Shown: piece after piece, positions 35,907-45,741 of the stretch
How positions within the stretch are numbered: the first letter of the stretch is position 1
How the letters are laid out: each line of letters begins with the position of its first letter
Origin: Helicobacter saguini
Lineage (GTDB): Bacteria > Campylobacterota > Campylobacteria > Campylobacterales > Helicobacteraceae
Assembly (NCBI RefSeq): GCF_000762875.2
Contig: NZ_JRMP02000003.1
Span: 1-64,000 of the forward strand
Reading direction: 5' to 3'
DNA: 64,000 nucleotides
Translations under genes and position numbers: made by a program
The notes under the pieces: generated by a model
The model's database searches: none
What the model saw: only the letters and a program-made list of their open reading frames with translations
What the model was told of the DNA's origin: nothing

Positions 35907-35924
35907 TTGGAATCTTTCTTGCTT
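35907..35924 (+). promoter_or_regulatory. Sigma54 (RpoN) promoter of flgI
   Basis: TTGGAATCTTTCTTGCTT has GG and GC separated by exactly 10 bases, the invariant -24/-12 spacing of sigma54 promoters, and TTGCTT is the usual -12 block. It lies 40 bases before the flgI ATG. Class II flagellar genes of Helicobacter and Campylobacter are RpoN dependent, which agrees. Confidence 0.75.
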
Positions 35925-35963
35925 AAAACCAAAATAATTACAAAATTAACAAAAGGATTTGTT

Positions 35964-37028
35964 ATGAGATTTTTAGGGAATGTGATTTTTAGTAAAGTTG
36001 CGACGTTATTTGCGGTAGGCATTTTTCTAGTAGCGACGTTCTTTCTTGGAAACACTTTAAGGGCTGAAAAAATCGGCGATTTGACTAGCATTGCGGGCGT
36101 GCGCGACAACCAGCTTATGGGCTATGGCATCGTTATCGGCTTGAATGGCACGGGCGATAAGGGTGGCTCGCAATTTACCGCGCAATCAATGGCAAATATG
36201 CTTGAAACAATGAATGTGAAGCTATCCGCGAATGATATTAAGTCCAAAAATGTCGCTGCGGTAATGGTTACTGCGAGCCTGCCGCCATTTGCGCGTCAGG
36301 GCGATAAGATTGACATTAAGATTTCAAGTATCGGCGATGCGAAGTCCCTGCAGGGCGGCACTCTTGTGATGACGCCTTTGAATGCGGTCGATGGGCAGAT
36401 TTATGCGGTAGCACAAGGCGCGATTAGTGTAGGCAAGGGCGATAGCTTGGTAAGTGGCACGATAAATGGCGGCGCGACTATTGAAAAAGAGGTCGTTTAT
36501 AACATCGGCAAGCAAGATAGCACGATTTTAAGCCTTAAAAAGAGCGACTTTCAAAACGCTATAAAGGTGCAAAATAAGCTGCGTGAGGTCTTTGGTGAGA
36601 ATGCGGCGGTGGCTTTGGATTCTCGCACTGTGCGGATAAATAAGCCTGATAATTTGAGTATGATTGAGTATCTTGCCTTGGTGCAGGAAGTCGATATTCC
36701 CTACTCGGCGCGTGAAAAAATCGTAATTGACGAGAAGTCTGGCACGATTGTCTCTGGGCTTGGCATTAGTGTGCAGCCCATCGTTTTGACGCATGGCGAT
36801 TTGACGCTAAAAATCACAAATGAATTTGATAGCAATGGCAGCGTGAGTGTGGATTCTATGAGCCTTGACCCAAAAACTAATACGCTTAGTAGCAATGGGA
36901 AAATTCCTACCGTGGCAAGTGTGGTGCGAGCGCTGCAGCGGCTTGGAGCTAGTCCGCAAAGTGTGATTTCAATCCTTGAAACAATGAAGCGAAGCGGGGC
37001 AATCGCCGCTGATATTGAGGTATTGTAG
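35964..37028 (+). CDS. flgI: Flagellar P-ring protein FlgI
   Basis: 354-aa precursor with a signal peptide (about residues 1-33, ending near NTLRA). Conserved FlgI segments: RIGDLTSI-like KIGDLTSIAGVRDNQLMGYGIVIGL, TGDKGGSQFT, VMVTASLPPFARQGDKIDI and the end RSGAIAADIEVL. It forms the periplasmic ring round the flagellar rod. I chose the ATG at 35964 for the AAAGGA site and because it lies downstream of the sigma54 promoter; the frame from 35889 begins before the promoter. Confidence 0.96.
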   Translation: MRFLGNVIFSKVATLFAVGIFLVATFFLGNTLRAEKIGDLTSIAGVRDNQLMGYGIVIGLNGTGDKGGSQFTAQSMANMLETMNVKLSANDIKSKNVAAVMVTASLPPFARQGDKIDIKISSIGDAKSLQGGTLVMTPLNAVDGQIYAVAQGAISVGKGDSLVSGTINGGATIEKEVVYNIGKQDSTILSLKKSDFQNAIKVQNKLREVFGENAAVALDSRTVRINKPDNLSMIEYLALVQEVDIPYSAREKIVIDEKSGTIVSGLGISVQPIVLTHGDLTLKITNEFDSNGSVSVDSMSLDPKTNTLSSNGKIPTVASVVRALQRLGASPQSVISILETMKRSGAIAADIEVL

Positions 37029-37037
37029 GAATAATAA

Positions 37038-38120
37038 ATGAACCTTTACAAACAAATTGCTCCGCTACTTTACAAAATGGATGCTGAAAGTGCGCATGAA
37101 ATCGCTGTGAAAATGATGAAAATTCCGCAAAATTTCCCACTTATAGAATCTAGTATCGCAAAAAATCACTGCGTTATCAATGAAACTCTAAGTCAAAATA
37201 TCAATGGACTAAGATTTTATAATCCGCTAGGTTTAGCTAGTGGCTTTGATAAAAATGCAGAGCTTGTGCGTCCACTAAGTGCGATGGGCTTTGGCTTTTT
37301 GGAGCTTGGCAGTGTAACGCAAATGGCACAAGCCGGGAATCCTAAGCCACGAATCTTTCGCCATATAAAAGAAAATAGTCTGCAAAATGCGATGGGTTTT
37401 AATAATATCGGTGCGCGCGGAATGCTAGCAAATCTTAAAAATTGCTATCCTTTTGTCGTCCCGCTTGGTATAAATATCGGTAAAAATAAGCTTGTAGCGC
37501 AAGTTGATTCGCTTACAAATTATGAGCTTAGTTTGCAGACGCTGGAGGGCTTTGGTGATTATTTTGTCTTTAATCTCTCTTCGCCAAACACGCCTAATTT
37601 ACGCGATTTGCAAAATGTGGAATTTGTAAGCGAACTATTAAAAATGGCGAAAAATAATACGCAAAAGCCGCTTTTTATAAAAATCTCGCCTGATATGGAA
37701 GTAGATTCTATGTTAGCGGTAGTGGAGAGTGCGATAAATAGCGGCGCAAGCGGCATTGTGGCGACTAATACGACTATTGATTATGGCGTGGTGGCAACGC
37801 CTAATGTGCGTGATGGCGTGCCTTTTGGGGGCATTAGCGGGGCGGCGTTGCGTGAGAAAAGTAGGGAAGTTTTGCGGATTTTGGGACAGCATTTTTTTGG
37901 GAAAATTACTTTGATTTCTGTGGGCGGCATTTCTAGTAGCGATGATGTGTGGGAGCGACTAAAGCTTGGGGCAAGTCTAGTGCAGCTTTTTACTGCCCTA
38001 ATTTATGAAGGTCCAAGTCTAATAAAAAAAATAAACAAAGAGCTGGCGATTAAATGCAAAAAAGAAGGCGTGAAAAATATTAGTGAAATTGTGGGGAGCG
38101 GGATTGTTAAGAATTTATAG
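37038..38120 (+). CDS. pyrD: Dihydroorotate dehydrogenase (quinone), class 2
   Basis: 360 aa. It has the membrane-associating N-terminal helices of class 2 enzymes, PLGLASGFDKNAELV, NRMGFNN-like NAMGFNNIGA, the catalytic-Ser strand FNLSSPNTPNLR, LFIKISPD and the FMN-binding VGGISSSDD. It oxidises dihydroorotate to orotate with menaquinone as acceptor. It starts 9 bases after flgI. Confidence 0.95.
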   Translation: MNLYKQIAPLLYKMDAESAHEIAVKMMKIPQNFPLIESSIAKNHCVINETLSQNINGLRFYNPLGLASGFDKNAELVRPLSAMGFGFLELGSVTQMAQAGNPKPRIFRHIKENSLQNAMGFNNIGARGMLANLKNCYPFVVPLGINIGKNKLVAQVDSLTNYELSLQTLEGFGDYFVFNLSSPNTPNLRDLQNVEFVSELLKMAKNNTQKPLFIKISPDMEVDSMLAVVESAINSGASGIVATNTTIDYGVVATPNVRDGVPFGGISGAALREKSREVLRILGQHFFGKITLISVGGISSSDDVWERLKLGASLVQLFTALIYEGPSLIKKINKELAIKCKKEGVKNISEIVGSGIVKNL

Positions 38121-38137
38121 AATCTAGATTCTATAAA
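38114..38137. terminator. AGAATCTAGATTCT palindrome after pyrD
   Basis: A 24-bp perfect palindrome overlapping the pyrD stop codon and followed by A-rich sequence. Terminator-like by position. Next to it is the diverged dispersed element (38141-38198). Confidence 0.4.
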
Positions 38138-38140
38138 ACC

Positions 38141-38198
38141 AAAATATTTTCTTTTCTATATATTCCTACCATTGCTATCTTTAGGGTTTAAAAATAAA
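38141..38198. repeat. Dispersed ~60-bp element, copy B (diverged)
   Basis: AAATATTTTCTTTTC, then TATTCCTACCAT, then TTTAGGGTTTAAAAAT aligns in order with copy A at 10676-10736, with several substitutions. It again directly abuts an AGAATCTAGATTCT palindrome. Confidence 0.45.
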
Positions 38199-38206
38199 CT
38201 TACAAG

Positions 38207-38653
38207 TTAAGTATTAAGTCGTCTAATATTTTTAGAATCTAAAATATATTCATAAAGATTTAGTGTGCCTTTAAATTCCCACTCTAGCTTTTTCCAAAAA
38301 AGATTGCCTAGCTCATTTGTCTTAAAAGCGACAAGATTTATGTGTGTAGCATCAATCTTATGCAGGGCTGAAATGACAAAATTAACCATCGCACTACCTA
38401 TACCCTGATGTCGAAAATCCTTATGCACGCACACATGATAAAGATACGCACATCGCCCATCATATCCGCATAAAATTGAGCCTATGATTCTATCATTTTG
38501 CAGGGCGACTACATTTGTGCTAGGGTTTCGCTCTAAAAACTTTTGCATCCCAGATAGCGAATCATCAATCTCTCGTATATAAAAGCCCTCAATGCTTTTC
38601 CACAGGCTCAAAACATTATCATAATCGCGTATATTCATAAGTCGCAGCTGCAT
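38207..38653 (-). CDS. GNAT-family N-acetyltransferase
   Basis: 148 aa with the acetyl-CoA-binding motif HVCVHKDFRHQGIGSAMVNFV and the preceding strand AYLYHVCVHKDF. The C-terminal part has NLVAFKTNELGNLFWKKLEWEF, usual in RimI-like members. The substrate is unknown. AAAGG lies before the ATG. Confidence 0.88.
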   Translation of the reverse strand: MQLRLMNIRDYDNVLSLWKSIEGFYIREIDDSLSGMQKFLERNPSTNVVALQNDRIIGSILCGYDGRCAYLYHVCVHKDFRHQGIGSAMVNFVISALHKIDATHINLVAFKTNELGNLFWKKLEWEFKGTLNLYEYILDSKNIRRLNT

Positions 38654-38791
38654 ATTTTTCCTTTGTCAATTATCAAAGCAAAATGATAGCTTATTTTTGT
38701 TTATATAGAATCTTTATTGATTTTAAGCTTCCTTTAAGAATAATAATCTTACAATGTAATATCTATTACTATTTTACTTTTAAGGATATTT

Positions 38792-41700
38792 ATGAAGTTG
38801 ATAATAAAAAAGTTTTTGGGTAGATTCTTAGAATCTAGATTTAAAAATAGTTGCAAACTACGTATAACGGGGGGGGGGTAAATAGGCTTTTACTCGCTAC
38901 TTTTGTTTTTTTATTTGGGCTTTTTGGGGTTTTAGATTCTAAAGAAAATATAGAATCTAAGTTGCAAGATTCTAAAGATTCTAAGAATATAGAATCTAAA
39001 TTTGCTTTGCGTAATTCTAAAGAAAATATAGAATCTAAACTCGCTTTTGTGGATAAACAAGATTCTATAGAATCTAAAAATCTAAACGCCGCTCACCGCC
39101 CTACAAGTAAGGAAGATTCTATAGAATCTAAAAACATAGAATCTAAGAATGCAAAAGTAGATGTTTCGCGTTCGCTCAACATGACGGATAATAAAGATTC
39201 TAAAGTTTTAATCTTAGCGGAGAATGAAACTAAAGAATCTAACAGCCTATCGCCCATCCACCGCCCTACAAATGAAAAAGATTCTAACGCCATAGATTCT
39301 AAAAACACAACAAAAGATTCTAAAAACAACACGATAGAATCTTACAAACTAAATGCCGTGACTACAACGGCGAATAATCCGCTAAAGACTTATCAAAGTA
39401 GTAGCGGCGTATTAAATAAAGAAATGCTAGATTCTAATCCTAGTGGAAATGGTGATATTACAAGCATTCTTAAAATTTTACCAAATGTGCAATTTGATAA
39501 TGCTCAACTAAAAAGTACAACGCCAGGCGAGATTGACCCTGCTAATATCTCAATAAGTGGCGGACTTTTTTACCAAAATAATTTTCAACTAGATGGCTTT
39601 AATATGAATAATGACTTAGACCCAAATGGCGGGACTACAAATGGACCAAATGCTATGCGTAGCGGACGTTCGCAAGGTTTAGCAGTGGATACTAGCCTTT
39701 TAGATTCTATAAACGTGCAAGATAGCAATATTTCTGCGGCGTATGGAGGCTTTACAGGTGGTGTGGTAGAAGCTAATATTAGAAAACCACGTAGAGATAA
39801 AGGAATGCTAGGCTCTTGGCATGCGAATATAAATTATCAATACACATCAAATTATTTTACACAATATTTTGTCGATAGCTCACAAGAAGCAAACTTTGCC
39901 ACAAGTAGCAATGAAAATTACCAACCAAACTTTACAAAGCATTTAGTGCGTGCAAATGTAGAAGGATATGTGACTAATAATTTAGGAATTATTGCTAGTT
40001 ATTCTACCACGCGTTCATTTATCCCCTTAAAAGCATATAGCTTTAATGTAGGGAGTGCTGCAAATAGCACAAGGCAGCAGCATCGCTATATAGATAACTA
40101 CTATGTAAAGCTAAATTACAATCCTTTAGAATCTTTAAATATAGAAGCATCACTAGCATATATGCCACAAGATAACACATACTATAATAATGTTGCAAAA
40201 GATAGCTTTTATAGTATGCAAAGTGGTGGTTGGCAAGCAGGGCTAAAAGCTTTATGGTATTCTAATCTTGGGCTTTTAACTAATCAAATGAGCTATAATT
40301 ATTTACAAAATAGCAGGGAGAGCGAAAGAAATTATTTTATGACTTGGAGAGTTAGTAGCACTAAAAATTGGGCTAGTGCAAATGCCACAGGCACAGCTAG
40401 TGAAGGTGGCTATGGTAATATGCAGCAAGTGCAAAATACCTTTAATTACAAAAGTGATATGGGCTTTGAGACAATAGAGTGGTGGAAAAGCGCTCATAAT
40501 TTTAGAGTAGGATTAGAGCTAGGATATACACATGCTTTGCGTAATAGATTAAATCCATATTATTCCTTTGGTTTGCCACAGAATCTAAATGGGGCAACTT
40601 GTGGAAGTGATAGTATGTTTAGCTTTGATACTTGTGATAGCGCTACTGCATATAGTGGTAATGCTACTTGGCAAGGGCAGTATTTTAATAGAGTTACAGA
40701 ATCTAAAGTAGGTGAAATAGCCTTTGGGACCTTTTCGTATGGAATCTATGTAGAAGATGATATAAAGTTTGACTTAGGAAAATTTGGTAATATAGGCTTT
40801 CGACCGGGCTTTAGGCTTGATGGTGACGATTATATGAAAAAGCATACAATTGCTCCTAGATTCTCACTTAATTATACAACGCCTTTTAAGAATGAATATA
40901 AAACGACATTTATACTTGGTGCGAATAGATATTATGGGCGAAATTTACTAAGCTATCGTCTTTATGACTTTATCGCTAATAATCAAATAATATATACTCG
41001 CCCAAATGCTAATACAGCGTGGAGTGCTACTACTAATACCGCTGGAGATTCTGGCTATGTTAATTTTACAACATTAAATGTGCCTTATGCTGATGAATAT
41101 ATGGCTGGAATTTCACAGAATCTTTATATGTTTGAAATGGCGTTAAAATACATTTATCGTGGGGGTAAAGATGAGATAATGAGACAGCGACCAAATGCAA
41201 CGACTAATAATTGCCAACCTCCAACTAATCTTAACACGACTAATATCCCTTGTAGCTGGAGCAATGATGGCACTTCACAAAGTCATATTATCACACTTAG
41301 CATTCAAAATAATAAAAATATTGAAACTTTTGGGGTGAAACATTATTACTTACTCGCATTTGATTATACAAATACAAGGCGAAGTTATAATATTTATGCC
41401 GCTGATGATGCTTATGCAGATGATGTTGATGTGCTATATAACGGACAAATTATTAAGTATAGAGATAGACCAACTGAAAATTTTGCACGTCCTTACACAT
41501 TAAGATTCAATACTACACATACATTTAATATTTGGAAAACAAAGTGGATGTGGAATAACTTTTTTAGACTTCGCGGTGCGTATGATGCAATGGTGCTAAT
41601 CGCTCAAAATCAAGCAGGATATAACCAAAACTATGCGAATTTAACGCAATATGGCAAAAGGCATTTTAAAGAAGCATTTACTTGGGATATGCGAATAGGC

Positions 41701-41898
41701 TTTGAAATCGATGTGTGGAATAAAAATACATTATATGTGAATCTAGATATTTACAATGTATTAGATTCTAAAAATATGACTGCTTTAAGTAGTGCTAATA
41801 GTGGCGCTATAACACAAGGCATTGCAACCGCCGCTACCGCTGTAGCTGTATATGAAATAGGACGACAATTCTGGCTACAAGTGGGCTATAAATTCTAG
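38792..41898 (+). CDS. TonB-dependent outer-membrane receptor 1, phase-variable, frame off
   Basis: AAGGA and an ATG at 38792 start a frame that reaches the G10 tract at 38869-38878 and then meets TAA at once. With 11 G (or 8, 14) it would read through to 41898. Beyond the tract come a hydrophobic segment (LLLATFVFLFGLFG), a DSK/IES low-complexity region of about 140 residues, a plug domain (NISISGG, FQLDGFNMNNDLDP, AAYGGFTGGVVEA) and a beta-barrel ending in aromatic YKF. Energy-coupled uptake of iron chelates or similar is likely. The first half of the mature protein resembles receptor 2 closely. The TTG at 38851 would give an in-frame start but lacks a ribosome site. Confidence 0.85.
38869..38878. 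repeat. Poly-G tract (G10), phase-variation switch of receptor 1
   Basis: Ten G followed by TAAATAGGC. In the ATG frame the codons run ACG GGG GGG GGG TAA, so this length is off. One additional G turns TAA into GTA and opens the frame. Confidence 0.9.
38931..39347. repeat. Tandem-like tract of TAGAWTCTA units in receptor 1
   Basis: Over about 420 bp the sequence is mainly spaced TAGATTCTA/TAGAATCTA copies encoding DSK, IESK and NIES, interrupted by two relatives of the G-rich repeat that encode AAHRPT and PIHRPT. No fixed period is kept. Confidence 0.85.
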
Positions 41899-42126
41899 AA
41901 TCTAGATTCTAAAAAACGTCATTGCAAGACTTTTTAACTAGCAAAAAGGCGTGGCAATCTAGATTTATGTTTGGATTACTTTTTACGCAAATTTCGCAAT
42001 AATATATAGAATCTATTTTAAACTTCATTATAGATTCTATAAGATTTTATATAAATAATAGTTTTTTAAGCTTAAATTAATTAAAAAATAGTAATAATTC
42101 TTTAATTTTAATTTGAAAGGCTTAAA

Positions 42127-45100
42127 ATGACTTTTTTACGTAATATTTTTTTGTTTGTTTTTATTAATATGATTTGTATTAATAATGTATTTGCTACAAC
42201 GGGGGGGGGGGGGGTAAATAGGCTTTTACTCGCTGTTTTTGTTTTTTTATTTGGGCTTTTTGGTGGAATGGATGCTAAGGATTCTAAGGTTTTAAGTTTA
42301 GAAAGTGTAGGGAATGTTGGTTTAGATTCTAAAGATTCTAAGATTTTAATCTTAGCGGATAATAAAACCTCGCAAAGTATAGAATCTAATTTGCAAGATT
42401 CTAACCTATCGCTCACCCGCCGCCCTACTAATAATAAGATTCTAATTTTAGCGGATAATCAAACGCAAAGTGTAGAATCTAACATAGATTCTAATATTGA
42501 AAGTTTAGCAAATGTGGAAAATGTTTTAGATTCTAAAGATTCTAAGAATATAGAATCTAAAATGGCTTTTGTGGATAAAAAAGATTTTATAGAATCTAGT
42601 TTGTTAGATTCTAATAAATTTATAGAATCTAGCTTAACGCCAACTCACCGACTTACTAATAAAAAAGATTCTATAGAATCTAAAAACCTAAATGCCGCTC
42701 ACCGACCTTTTAGTGATAAGATTCTAACTTTAGCAGATAATCAAACGCAAAGTATAAAATCTAAAAAGGTAGATTCTAAAGTGTTGGTCTTAGCAGATAA
42801 TGAAAGTATAGAATCTAATAGCCTATCGCCCATCCACCGCCCTACAAGTAAGGGAGATTCTATAGAATCTAATTCTCTAAACGTCGTTCGCCACCCTTTT
42901 AATGATAAGATTCTAATCTTAGCGGATAATCAAAGCATAGAATCTAACTCGCAAGATTCTAACACCACACAAACAACTGCAACAAGCACAAAAGATTCTA
43001 ACAACAATGATATAGAATCTTACAAACTAAACGCCATAGTTGCCACGACAAATAGTATCATAGGCACATATCAAGGTAGTAATAATCTTAAATCACAATT
43101 ACTAGATTCTAATCCTAGCGGAAATGGCGATATTACAAGCATTCTTAGAATCTTACCAAACGTTCAATATGATACACAGCAAAATAAAAGCACAACGCCG
43201 GGCGAAATTGACACTGCAAATATCTCCATTAGTGGTGGCTTATATTATCAAAATAATTTCCAACTAGATGGCTTTAATATGAATAATGACTTAGACCCAG
43301 CAGGTAGTCAAGCTAGTAACCCCGTGGCTGCTAATGCAATGCCAGGGCGAAGTCAAGGGCTAAATGTAGATACTAGCATATTAGAATCTATAAATGTGCA
43401 AGATTCTAACATATCTGCGGCGTATGGCGGTTTCACAGGTGGTGTAGTAGAAGCAAATACTAAAAAGGCAACTAAAAAATTTGGCGCAAATGTAAGCTAT
43501 CAAATAACACAAGGTGACGCCACGCTAGATAAAGCAAGTATGACAAACTATCATCTTTATAATGCTAGTGATAGCGACTATGCTAACTTTTTAAACTCAA
43601 GCTCTGCGTCTAATCAGCCAAAGTTTATAAAACATCTTTTTAAATCTAGCTTTGAATCTAGATTCAGCCAAAATGCTGGGATTGTGCTAAGTTTTACCAC
43701 AACGCAAAGCTTTATCCCGCTAAATACCTATAATAGCGTAGCACAAGCACAAAATAGCACAATGGAAATCACTAAAACGCAAAAGCGTCAAAGCTATAAT
43801 TTCTATCTAAAAGGGCATTATGATATAGGTGAAAGTCTGCGTTTAGAGCTAAACTATGGCTATTTGCCACAATATAATGAATACTTTATCGCAAATACAA
43901 AAGATTCTAGCTTTGATATGCTAAGCGGTGGGCATCAGCTAGGGCTTAAAAGCTTTTGGGATAATGCTTTAGGTGAGCTAAAAACGCAGTTTAGCTTTAA
44001 TTATATGGATAATTCAAGGACAAATAGTGCGGTAAATATGAAAGGATGGCGTTTAAGTGCGGATAAAAACTGGAGTCCCGCTTTAGGTAGTGCAAGTGAA
44101 GGTGGCTACGGGAATGTAGATTCTAAACAAATCACTTTTAATCTAAAATCTTCACAGGAATTTAGTCGAATTGAGCTAGGCTTTTGGGAAAATAGATTCA
44201 ATGCTGGAGTGGAGCTTGGCTATGTAAATGCGTTTTATGAAAGGTATCAAGATACTATATTTAGCGGTTCTGCTTTTACTCGTCCTTTGGCTGCAGGGCA
44301 AGTGTGTGATAGTTCGCAGACGTGGGGTGAGTGGTGTAGTAATTCGCCTGTATATACAGATTCTATGACAGGTGGCACTTTAACGCAGTGGCAAAATAAT
44401 AATGGACAATATATGTATCGTGCTACTATTTATAAAGCTGGGAAAATTGATATTTCTAACTTTAGCTTAGGTGCGTTTATAGAAGATTCTATGCGATTTG
44501 ACTTAGGGCTTAATGGTGGGGAGATAAACTCGCGTCTTGGGCTGCGTTTAGATTATGATACTTATATGAATAAGGCTACACTTGCCCCACGTCTTGCTAT
44601 AAGTTATGAGGCGCCGTGGAATGTGCGTGATGTTACAAAAAATTTTGCTACACAATTTACCTTTGGATATAATAGATATTATGGACGAAATTTATTTGCC
44701 TTTGGGCTAATGGATGGGCGAAGTGCCTTAGAGCGAACAATAACTAATAGAGCGTATAATCAAAACTGGGAAGATGCCGCATATACGCAAAATAAAAACG
44801 ACACGAATTTCAAGCAAATAAAAGTGCCTTATAGCGATGAGCTAATGGCTGGATTTGTCCAAAGGGTGTATATGTTTGATATTAGTGCGAAGTATATACA
44901 TAGATTTGGTCGTGATGAGATAAGGAGAATGTGTCAGGCTCCAGATGGTAGCTTTAGCACACTAAACTGCACTAGCAATGTAAATTTGCCTACTATAAAT
45001 ACATCAATTCTAAGATTTGTCTATGCTAATGAAGGAATAAGTGAAACTGATGTAGTAACCCTAAGCATACAAAATAATCGTGTAATTGATACTTTTGGTA

Positions 45101-45654
45101 TAAAACATCAATATTTGTTTGCATTTGATTGGACAAATGTCATTCGCAATTATCAAGACTATGCTGAAAATATGACGCTAGATTCTGTAAATAATGAGAT
45201 TATTAGCTGGAATGGGCAGTTTATACGATATGCGGATAGACCTGCGACTAACTTTGTGCGACCATATACTATAAGGCTAAATACTACGCATACTTATAGA
45301 ATCTATAATACAAATATTATATGGAATAACTTTTTTAGATTCCGTAGTGGCTATACTGCGATGGCTAGTGTAAGCGGGGCTAATAGAGATACATACAATG
45401 GAGTGCCTGTTTCTACATTTCGTCCTTTAGATGTAAAGGGGGCTTTTACTTGGGATATGCGAATAGGCTTTGAAGTGGATGTGTGGAATAAAAATATACT
45501 TTATGTAAATCTAGATATTTATAACGTGCTAGATTCACAAAATCTTAGCATAGCGCAAGTAACATCTGTAAATGGCGGCTCTGTTAGTATAAGCTCCTTG
45601 CCATTTTATGAAATAGGACGGCAATTCTGGCTACAAGTTGGGTATAAATTTTAG
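42127..45654 (+). CDS. TonB-dependent outer-membrane receptor 2, phase-variable, frame on
   Basis: 1175 aa. Signal peptide MTFLRNIFLFVFINMICINN then VFA, then four glycines from a G14 tract that keeps the frame open, a second hydrophobic segment (LLLAVFVFLFGLFG), about 250 residues of DSK/IES-rich low complexity, the plug (NISISGGLYYQNN, FQLDGFNMNND, AAYGGFTGGVVEA) and a beta-barrel ending in RQFWLQVGYKF. AAAGG precedes the ATG. Receptor 1 lies upstream in the same direction; the pair share plug and final strands but differ in the barrel loops. Ligand unknown. Confidence 0.9.
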   Translation: MTFLRNIFLFVFINMICINNVFATTGGGGVNRLLLAVFVFLFGLFGGMDAKDSKVLSLESVGNVGLDSKDSKILILADNKTSQSIESNLQDSNLSLTRRPTNNKILILADNQTQSVESNIDSNIESLANVENVLDSKDSKNIESKMAFVDKKDFIESSLLDSNKFIESSLTPTHRLTNKKDSIESKNLNAAHRPFSDKILTLADNQTQSIKSKKVDSKVLVLADNESIESNSLSPIHRPTSKGDSIESNSLNVVRHPFNDKILILADNQSIESNSQDSNTTQTTATSTKDSNNNDIESYKLNAIVATTNSIIGTYQGSNNLKSQLLDSNPSGNGDITSILRILPNVQYDTQQNKSTTPGEIDTANISISGGLYYQNNFQLDGFNMNNDLDPAGSQASNPVAANAMPGRSQGLNVDTSILESINVQDSNISAAYGGFTGGVVEANTKKATKKFGANVSYQITQGDATLDKASMTNYHLYNASDSDYANFLNSSSASNQPKFIKHLFKSSFESRFSQNAGIVLSFTTTQSFIPLNTYNSVAQAQNSTMEITKTQKRQSYNFYLKGHYDIGESLRLELNYGYLPQYNEYFIANTKDSSFDMLSGGHQLGLKSFWDNALGELKTQFSFNYMDNSRTNSAVNMKGWRLSADKNWSPALGSASEGGYGNVDSKQITFNLKSSQEFSRIELGFWENRFNAGVELGYVNAFYERYQDTIFSGSAFTRPLAAGQVCDSSQTWGEWCSNSPVYTDSMTGGTLTQWQNNNGQYMYRATIYKAGKIDISNFSLGAFIEDSMRFDLGLNGGEINSRLGLRLDYDTYMNKATLAPRLAISYEAPWNVRDVTKNFATQFTFGYNRYYGRNLFAFGLMDGRSALERTITNRAYNQNWEDAAYTQNKNDTNFKQIKVPYSDELMAGFVQRVYMFDISAKYIHRFGRDEIRRMCQAPDGSFSTLNCTSNVNLPTINTSILRFVYANEGISETDVVTLSIQNNRVIDTFGIKHQYLFAFDWTNVIRNYQDYAENMTLDSVNNEIISWNGQFIRYADRPATNFVRPYTIRLNTTHTYRIYNTNIIWNNFFRFRSGYTAMASVSGANRDTYNGVPVSTFRPLDVKGAFTWDMRIGFEVDVWNKNILYVNLDIYNVLDSQNLSIAQVTSVNGGSVSISSLPFYEIGRQFWLQVGYKF
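42201..42214. repeat. Poly-G tract (G14) in receptor 2
   Basis: ACG followed by thirteen further G and TAAATAGGC puts GTA in frame, so the gene is on. Change by one or two G would shift it off. The bases after the tract match those after the receptor 1 tract. Confidence 0.9.
42275..43022. repeat. Long tract of TAGAWTCTA and G-rich-repeat units in receptor 2
   Basis: About 750 bp made of TAGATTCTA/TAGAATCTA copies, the phrase ILILADN(Q/K) repeated several times, and at least five relatives of the G-rich repeat (SLTRRPT, LTPTHRLT, AAHRPF, SPIHRPT, VVRHPF). Confidence 0.85.
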
Positions 45655-45667
45655 AATCTAGATTCTA
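45652..45667. terminator. AGAATCTAGATTCT palindrome at the end of receptor 2
   Basis: 16-bp perfect palindrome overlapping the receptor 2 stop codon; a second of 18 bp lies at 45835-45852. The 302-bp gap 45655-45956 otherwise contains one G-rich repeat (45681-45703) and one dispersed 62-bp element (45742-45803), followed by AAAGGA before the next ATG. Confidence 0.4.
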
Positions 45668-45680
45668 TCCATTTTGTTAA

Positions 45681-45703
45681 TAGGGTGGTGGGTGGGCGTT
45701 AGG
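45681..45703. repeat. G-rich dispersed repeat, copy 4
   Basis: GGGTGGTGGGTGGGCGTTAG; four G runs make a G-quadruplex possible. Here the copy is intergenic, unlike those in trmB and mcrC. Confidence 0.65.
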
Positions 45704-45741
45704 CATTTGCAAAGTAAAACATAGAATCTAGCTAGATTCTG

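Noticed and set aside
38851-41898. TTG at 38851 as the start of receptor 1, giving a continuous frame
   Set aside because: No ribosome site before it and no signal peptide until the segment after the G tract. The ATG at 38792 has AAGGA, and the tract makes a frame shift the simpler reading.
41930-41966. CGTCATTGCAAGAC to GTGGCAATCTAG as a copy of a known REP-like palindrome
   Set aside because: Only one copy was seen here and the two halves pair poorly; too weak to report as a feature.
38931-43022. Repeat tracts in the receptors as a CRISPR array
   Set aside because: Units are 7-9 bp, irregularly spaced, coding, and lack repeat-length spacers.
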